Source: Desulfobulbaceae bacterium (lineage in GTDB: Bacteria; Desulfobacterota; Desulfobulbia; Desulfobulbales; Desulfobulbaceae). Taken from it: a stretch of DNA of 9,318 bases. The translations under genes and the position numbers were made by a program. The stretch spans positions 1-9,318 of the forward strand of contig JALXCX010000005.1 in the NCBI GenBank assembly GCA_026990725.1, given 5' to 3'. The notes beneath the pieces are model-generated. The model did not search any database, was not told the DNA's origin, and was given only the letters and a program-made list of their open reading frames with translations. Numbering within the stretch: position 1 is the stretch's first letter; each line of letters begins with the position of its first letter. Positions 5,177 through 9,318 of the stretch are shown here, piece by piece.

Positions 5177-6538
5177 TTGCAAGCCACAAAGATAACTGAT
5201 CAGACAAATAAATTTACCGTCTGCCCGGGCTGTGACCTGCTGCTCCATGAGATCCAGCCAACTCCCGGTCATACCGTTATCTGCCCCCGCTGCCATCGCC
5301 GTCTGCACAGAGAGCAGCCCAACTCCATACAGCGTTCTCTGGCCATAGCTGCAAGTGGCATGCTGCTCTTTCTGCCGGCAAATTTTTTGCCGCTCATGTC
5401 CCTGCATGTGCTGGGAGCAGACACTTCCAGTTCGCTTTTTTCAGCCAGCCTCAGCATGTTTGCCCAGGGCCAGCCGTTTGTCGGGTTGATTGTCCTGCTC
5501 ACTGGTTTTGTCTTTCCCCTGCTGACTCTTTCCCTGCTATTCTGGGTCAGTGCCGGGCTTTTTCTGGGCATAAAAGCACGCTGGATGCCTGATTTTATGC
5601 GCTGGTATCAGCACCTGAGCGAATGGGCCATGACAGATGTATATCTCATCGGAGTCTTTGTCACCATAATCAAGATGAACCATACCGCTGATATTAATTT
5701 TAATGCGGGCTTTTTTTGTTTTCTCGGATTGGTCATGATCACAGTTGCAGCCCAGAGCTCTGTTGATAAACCCCTGTTCTGGAAATTGCTCGAAGGAAAG
5801 GAAAAAGGGCACCGGCTGCAGGAGTATAACGTGCCAATCTCTGCCCGAACAGGGAAAGAGGCCGGACTTGTTCTCTGTCATACCTGCCATAAAACACTAC
5901 CCGCATCTTTTCTGAACCCGCAGGGCAGAGGGCACATTCTCTGTCCCCGCTGTGGCGAGATTTTGCACCAGAGAAAACGGGCTAGCATCAGCAGGACATG
6001 GGCATTTATTTGTACCGCCTCCATTCTCACGCTGCCGGCGAACCTGCTCCCCATAATGAATGTCGAATTCTTTGGCCAGTCCACTGCCAATACCATACTT
6101 GACGGTATCATTTTCTTTTTCCAGGAAGGCTCATACGGTATTGGTCTTATCATCCTAACAGCATCCATTCTGGTCCCCTTGTTTAAAATAACAGGCATGA
6201 CCCTGATCTTGCTTTCCATTCATTTTCACTGGACCAGCTGGTTGAAACATAAATCCCTTATGTTTCGCTTTATTGAATTTATAGGCCGCTGGTCCATGCT
6301 GGATATTTTTGTGATCGCCCTGCTCTGCGCCCTGGTGCAGTTTGGCTATTTCACAACTATTAATGCAGCTCCTGCAGCCCTGTATTTTACCGGTGTTGTT
6401 CTCAGTACCATGTTTGCCGCCATAAGCTTTGACCTGCGCCTGCTCTGGGACACAGACAACCAGGCAGAGGCGGCAGCAGATGCGATCACACGTGTGGGAG
6501 CTCATGTTTCTTCCCGTGGGGCTCCAACTTTACCTTAA
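5177..6538 (+). CDS. letA: PqiA/LetA-family inner-membrane lipid-transport protein
   Basis: Multi-spanning membrane partner of an MCE protein. The family (PqiA, YebS/LetA) is implicated in lipid trafficking across the envelope. The 453-residue protein is two homologous halves. Each starts with a zinc-ribbon-like cluster: C16/C19/C36/C39 (CPGC...CPRC) and C234/C237/C256/C259 (CHTC...CPRC). Each continues with the family hallmark LPANFLPLM (67-75) or LPANLLPIM (287-295), and a later W-[AS]-M-x-D segment, WAMTDVYLIG (150-159) and RWSMLDIFVIA (371-381). The start is TTG at 5177, with AGGA (5164-5167) 9 nt upstream; no ATG or GTG lies earlier in the frame after the TAG at 5114, and the next Met is inside the first membrane segment. 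The letB-like gene begins 14 nt after the stop. Because that partner has seven MCE domains, LetA rather than PqiA is the better name. Confidence 0.92.
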   Translation: MQATKITDQTNKFTVCPGCDLLLHEIQPTPGHTVICPRCHRRLHREQPNSIQRSLAIAASGMLLFLPANFLPLMSLHVLGADTSSSLFSASLSMFAQGQPFVGLIVLLTGFVFPLLTLSLLFWVSAGLFLGIKARWMPDFMRWYQHLSEWAMTDVYLIGVFVTIIKMNHTADINFNAGFFCFLGLVMITVAAQSSVDKPLFWKLLEGKEKGHRLQEYNVPISARTGKEAGLVLCHTCHKTLPASFLNPQGRGHILCPRCGEILHQRKRASISRTWAFICTASILTLPANLLPIMNVEFFGQSTANTILDGIIFFFQEGSYGIGLIILTASILVPLFKITGMTLILLSIHFHWTSWLKHKSLMFRFIEFIGRWSMLDIFVIALLCALVQFGYFTTINAAPAALYFTGVVLSTMFAAISFDLRLLWDTDNQAEAAADAITRVGAHVSSRGAPTLP

Positions 6539-6552
6539 AAAAAGAAATAACC

Positions 6553-9297
6553 ATGGAACAACCAGAACTTCGAAAACGACGAGTCTTTTCACCAATTTGG
6601 TTTCTACCCTTTCTCGCCCTGTGCATCAGCGGCTGGCTGCTGTACTCAAGCTATCAGGACGCGGGCATAAATATCACAATTCATTTTAAAACTGCAGAAG
6701 GAATCACACCGGGCAAAACCAAAATTATTTACAAGGGAATCCCTGTTGGCACGGTCACGGACGTGCTCTTTAATCCAGACCTTGATAATGTTATTGTCCA
6801 GGTTGAAATGGATAAAGAAACCCGCCTGAGCCTGGTGGAAGACGCGGCTTTCTGGATTGTCAAACCTGTTGTTTCCGCCGGAAGAATAAGTGGTCTGCAA
6901 ACACTTTTCAGCGGTTCCTACATCGCCACCAGACGGGGAAAATCAACCGTGGCCCGTCGAGATTTTATCGGCCTTGAGGAGCCTCCTCCGGTGACAAGTG
7001 ATCTGCCCGGGCTTCATCTGAAAATACGTAGTGACGCCCTGTACTCTCTGCAACGCCGCTCACATATTTACAGTAAAAACCTGAAAATCGGCATAGTGGA
7101 CGATTACAGGCTGGAGGATGATGGCACAATGACCATTGATATATTCATCCAGCCCCAATTCAGCCATCTCATCCGCAAGGGAACAAGATTCTGGAACGCA
7201 AGCGGTTTGTCCATTTCCGGTAATCTGCAAAGTGGATTATCAGTCAATGTTGCCTCCATGGCCTCACTTATCTACGGCGGCCTGGCCTGTGCCACGCCCC
7301 AACCTCTGGCCGACAGCCCACCTGCTAAAGACGGGACTGTGTTTCATCTGTATAAAGATTTTGAAGATGCCGAATATGGCATTCCCATGACCCTGCAACT
7401 TGCCAGTGGTGACGGCATAGTTGCCGGAAAAACCAAGGTGATGTTCCGGGGTCTTAAAGCTGGTATCGTCCGCTCACTTGACATTAATGACGATAAATTT
7501 CATACTGTTACAGCAAATATCCTGCTGGACCCAAGAGCCGGGGAAATTCTTCACTCAAACACGAAATTCTGGGTCGTCCGGCCCCAGGTATCCCTTGAGG
7601 GAATAAAGAATATTGACACCCTGATTTCCGGCCCGTTCATAACATTTCAGGTTGGAGATGGCGATTTCCAGGATCATTTTATTGTTGATCCCTCGCCCAT
7701 GCCAAAACCTTTTCTGCGACCGGGTAAACGATTTCTTCTACTCTCCGGGGACGCTTCATCACTGACCCGCGGTGCCCCTGTTCTCTATAAACAGCTGAAA
7801 GTTGGTGAAATTACAAGTATTCAACTTACCGAAGACGGAAAGAGGATACAAACAGAAATTCTTGTCTACGACCAGTATGTCCACCTTATCCGGCAGGATG
7901 TTGTTTTCTGGAATACCAGCGGTGTACAGCTTAATGGCAGTTTATCTAATTTTTCGGTCAACCTGGCTTCTCTTCGTTCCGTACTGGCCGGTGGCATTGC
8001 CCTTGGTACTCCTCTCTCAGACAGAAGACCAAAGCCACTGCCGCCAGCTGACAACAAAAAACGATTTGCCCTCTACGTAAGCCACAACGATGCGGTCAAA
8101 CACGTTCCGGCCATGCATCCCCCCGGCATGATCGTCAAATTGAGCGTTGCAGGAGTGGCACCAATTCGTGAGGGGGCTCCGGTTCTTTTTAACAAAATAC
8201 CAGTGGGGGAAGTGCTTGGTTTTCAGCTGGACAGCAAAAAACAACAGATCGAGGGTACCATTCTCATTTATGAAAAATATAGCCGGCTGGTCAACGAATC
8301 ATCCCGTTTCTATAACGCCTCAGCCGTTGCCCTGGATGCCTCATTTCAGGGAATTTCACTGGAGCTTGCATCGCTTGAATCTCTTCTTTCAGGAGGTATT
8401 TCCTTTTTTACTCCGACAAATGGCAATCCGGTAAAAAATGACCACCTGTTCCCTCTGTACCCCAATTTTGAAAATGCCCTGCATGCTGATTCCCTGGTTC
8501 TCACTCTCCAGCTCAAGAGTGGCACCGGCATTAATAATCATACAAAGATACGATATCAGGGTGTTGTCATAGGTACGTTAAGTAAAGTCTGGTTTGCCCC
8601 TGAAAAGGATAAAGTATTTGCCCAGGCCGTTGTCCAGAAAAACACAGAAAAACTTTTTAGAAGTAACTCTGTCCTGTGGCTTGTCAAACCACAAATCGAT
8701 CTGTCAGGAATCAAACATCTTGCAACAGCAATTACAGGATCCTATATTGATCTGCGTCCCGGACCCGGTCAACAAACCAAAAATTTCATTGTTCTGGACA
8801 GGGCTCCTTCCGTACAAAGCGGCTCCGCGGGATTACACATTATTCTGGAAGCCTCCCGGCTTGGTTCCCTAAAAATCAGCAGACCTGTCTATTACCGGCA
8901 AATACCCATAGGAAAAGTCACAGGCGTCGAACTCGGCCCCACGGCCCAGAACGTCTGGATTCATATCAATATCAGGCCGGAATACCAAAATGTTGTTCAC
9001 CGGGGCACTCGTTTCTGGCACGCAAGCGGTATCAACGTTACCGGCAGTCTTTTTTCCGGTCTTTCCGTTGACGCAGAGTCCATCGAGGCTCTGGTTGCCG
9101 GAGGGGTAGCCATGGCCACCCCCGAGGGTGAAGCCATGGGTAAACCCGCGCAGGATGGAGACCATTTTCTTATGGCGGAAAAGGCGGATGATTCCTGGCT
9201 TACATGGTCTCCTGAAATCAATCTTTCTCGTGCGGCACCTCCGGAACGACAGGATTGTGATGCCGGGGCCGCAGTGGAGGGTACAACAAATGAGTGA
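6553..9297 (+). CDS. letB: Seven-MCE-domain envelope-spanning protein (LetB/YebT-like)
   Basis: Inner-membrane-anchored periplasmic protein. E. coli LetB assembles as stacked hexameric MCE rings forming a hydrophobic tunnel for lipids between the membranes. One N-terminal membrane helix (about 15-34, PIWFLPFLALCISGWLLYSS) precedes seven MCE repeats at about 38-127, 152-249, 276-370, 391-487, 525-621, 646-739 and 758-857, then a polar tail to 914. E. coli LetB has 877 residues and seven domains; PqiB has three, so this is the LetB architecture. Domains fall in two classes. Numbers 1, 3 and 6 carry FWIVKP-like motifs (100-105, 339-344, 708-713). Numbers 2, 4, 5 and 7 carry FWNASG-like motifs and end in GG....TP (242-249, 480-487, 614-621, 850-857). 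The start ATG lies 14 nt after the letA stop with only a weak A-rich site upstream. The 3' end overlaps the next gene by 8 nt. Confidence 0.95.
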   Translation: MEQPELRKRRVFSPIWFLPFLALCISGWLLYSSYQDAGINITIHFKTAEGITPGKTKIIYKGIPVGTVTDVLFNPDLDNVIVQVEMDKETRLSLVEDAAFWIVKPVVSAGRISGLQTLFSGSYIATRRGKSTVARRDFIGLEEPPPVTSDLPGLHLKIRSDALYSLQRRSHIYSKNLKIGIVDDYRLEDDGTMTIDIFIQPQFSHLIRKGTRFWNASGLSISGNLQSGLSVNVASMASLIYGGLACATPQPLADSPPAKDGTVFHLYKDFEDAEYGIPMTLQLASGDGIVAGKTKVMFRGLKAGIVRSLDINDDKFHTVTANILLDPRAGEILHSNTKFWVVRPQVSLEGIKNIDTLISGPFITFQVGDGDFQDHFIVDPSPMPKPFLRPGKRFLLLSGDASSLTRGAPVLYKQLKVGEITSIQLTEDGKRIQTEILVYDQYVHLIRQDVVFWNTSGVQLNGSLSNFSVNLASLRSVLAGGIALGTPLSDRRPKPLPPADNKKRFALYVSHNDAVKHVPAMHPPGMIVKLSVAGVAPIREGAPVLFNKIPVGEVLGFQLDSKKQQIEGTILIYEKYSRLVNESSRFYNASAVALDASFQGISLELASLESLLSGGISFFTPTNGNPVKNDHLFPLYPNFENALHADSLVLTLQLKSGTGINNHTKIRYQGVVIGTLSKVWFAPEKDKVFAQAVVQKNTEKLFRSNSVLWLVKPQIDLSGIKHLATAITGSYIDLRPGPGQQTKNFIVLDRAPSVQSGSAGLHIILEASRLGSLKISRPVYYRQIPIGKVTGVELGPTAQNVWIHINIRPEYQNVVHRGTRFWHASGINVTGSLFSGLSVDAESIEALVAGGVAMATPEGEAMGKPAQDGDHFLMAEKADDSWLTWSPEINLSRAAPPERQDCDAGAAVEGTTNE
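9276..9281 (+). promoter_or_regulatory. Strong ribosome binding site for the gene starting at 9290
   Basis: GGAGGG inside the last codons of letB, 8 nt before an ATG. It is by far the best Shine-Dalgarno match among the gene starts in this window, and it is what identifies the cut-off gene. Confidence 0.7.
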
Positions 9298-9318
9298 ATT
9301 TACTACAGCACTGGTCGT
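9290..9318 (+). CDS. Start of a further gene of the letAB operon (cut by right edge)
   Basis: ATG at 9290 followed by codons for MSEFTTALV up to the window end, in the +1 frame relative to letB and overlapping its stop by 8 nt. GGAGGG at 9276-9281 supports it. The overlap implies translational coupling with letB and hence a role linked to lipid transport, but nine residues do not allow a family call. The opening residues do not look like the lipoprotein signal expected of PqiC. Confidence 0.72.

Noticed and set aside
1..9318. CRISPR array, tRNA, rRNA or riboswitch
   Set aside because: No regularly spaced repeats, cloverleaf-like or conserved rRNA stretches, or recognisable riboswitch cores were seen on reading both strands.

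Overview
The window looks like chromosomal DNA from a Gram-negative bacterium. The clearest sign is a LetA/LetB-type pair, because a seven-MCE-domain protein makes sense only where a periplasm must be spanned. The protein style (a BvgS-like periplasmic sensor, a small Cys-rich protein, TTG and GTG starts, moderate G+C by eye) would fit Desulfobacterota (sulfate-reducer relatives). That placement is an inference without database support.

Layout. The left part (1-4237) is transcribed leftward and the right part (4543-end) rightward, away from a divergent intergenic region at 4238-4542. Leftward, in order of transcription: an MFS transporter (2849-4237), an 88-residue Cys/His-rich protein (2586-2852), an RluA/RluC-family pseudouridine synthase (1723-2586), then undecaprenyl-diphosphatase UppP (713-1525), then a new gene starting at 518 that runs off the left edge. 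That last gene encodes an exported solute-binding-type (SBP_bac_3) sensor domain. The first three genes overlap by 4 nt (ATGA) and 1 nt (TAGTG), so they form a translationally coupled operon.

The most interesting object lies between the pseudouridine synthase and uppP. It is a 154-bp element (1557-1710) with GTAA-starting terminal inverted repeats and a perfect 8-bp direct duplication (AAAAAACC) on both sides, landing 4 bp beyond a stop codon if the outer duplication is counted. These are hallmarks of an IS66-type miniature element (MITE). Removing the element plus one duplication leaves only 35 bp between the two genes, so uppP was probably once the fourth gene of the operon. The element carries an extended -10 box (TGGTATAAT) facing uppP. 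A transcript from it would start with a long imperfect hairpin formed by the element.

Rightward: a flavodoxin-fold NAD(P)H:quinone-oxidoreductase-like protein (4543-5133); a PqiA/LetA membrane protein with two zinc-ribbon-like Cys clusters and two homologous halves (5177-6538); a 914-residue LetB-like protein with seven MCE domains (6553-9297); and the first codons of another gene (from 9290) overlapping the letB end behind a strong ribosome binding site. LetA and LetB would together form a lipid-trafficking system: LetA in the inner membrane and LetB as a stacked-ring tunnel toward the outer membrane. UppP (lipid-carrier recycling) is a second envelope function in the window, but on the other transcript.
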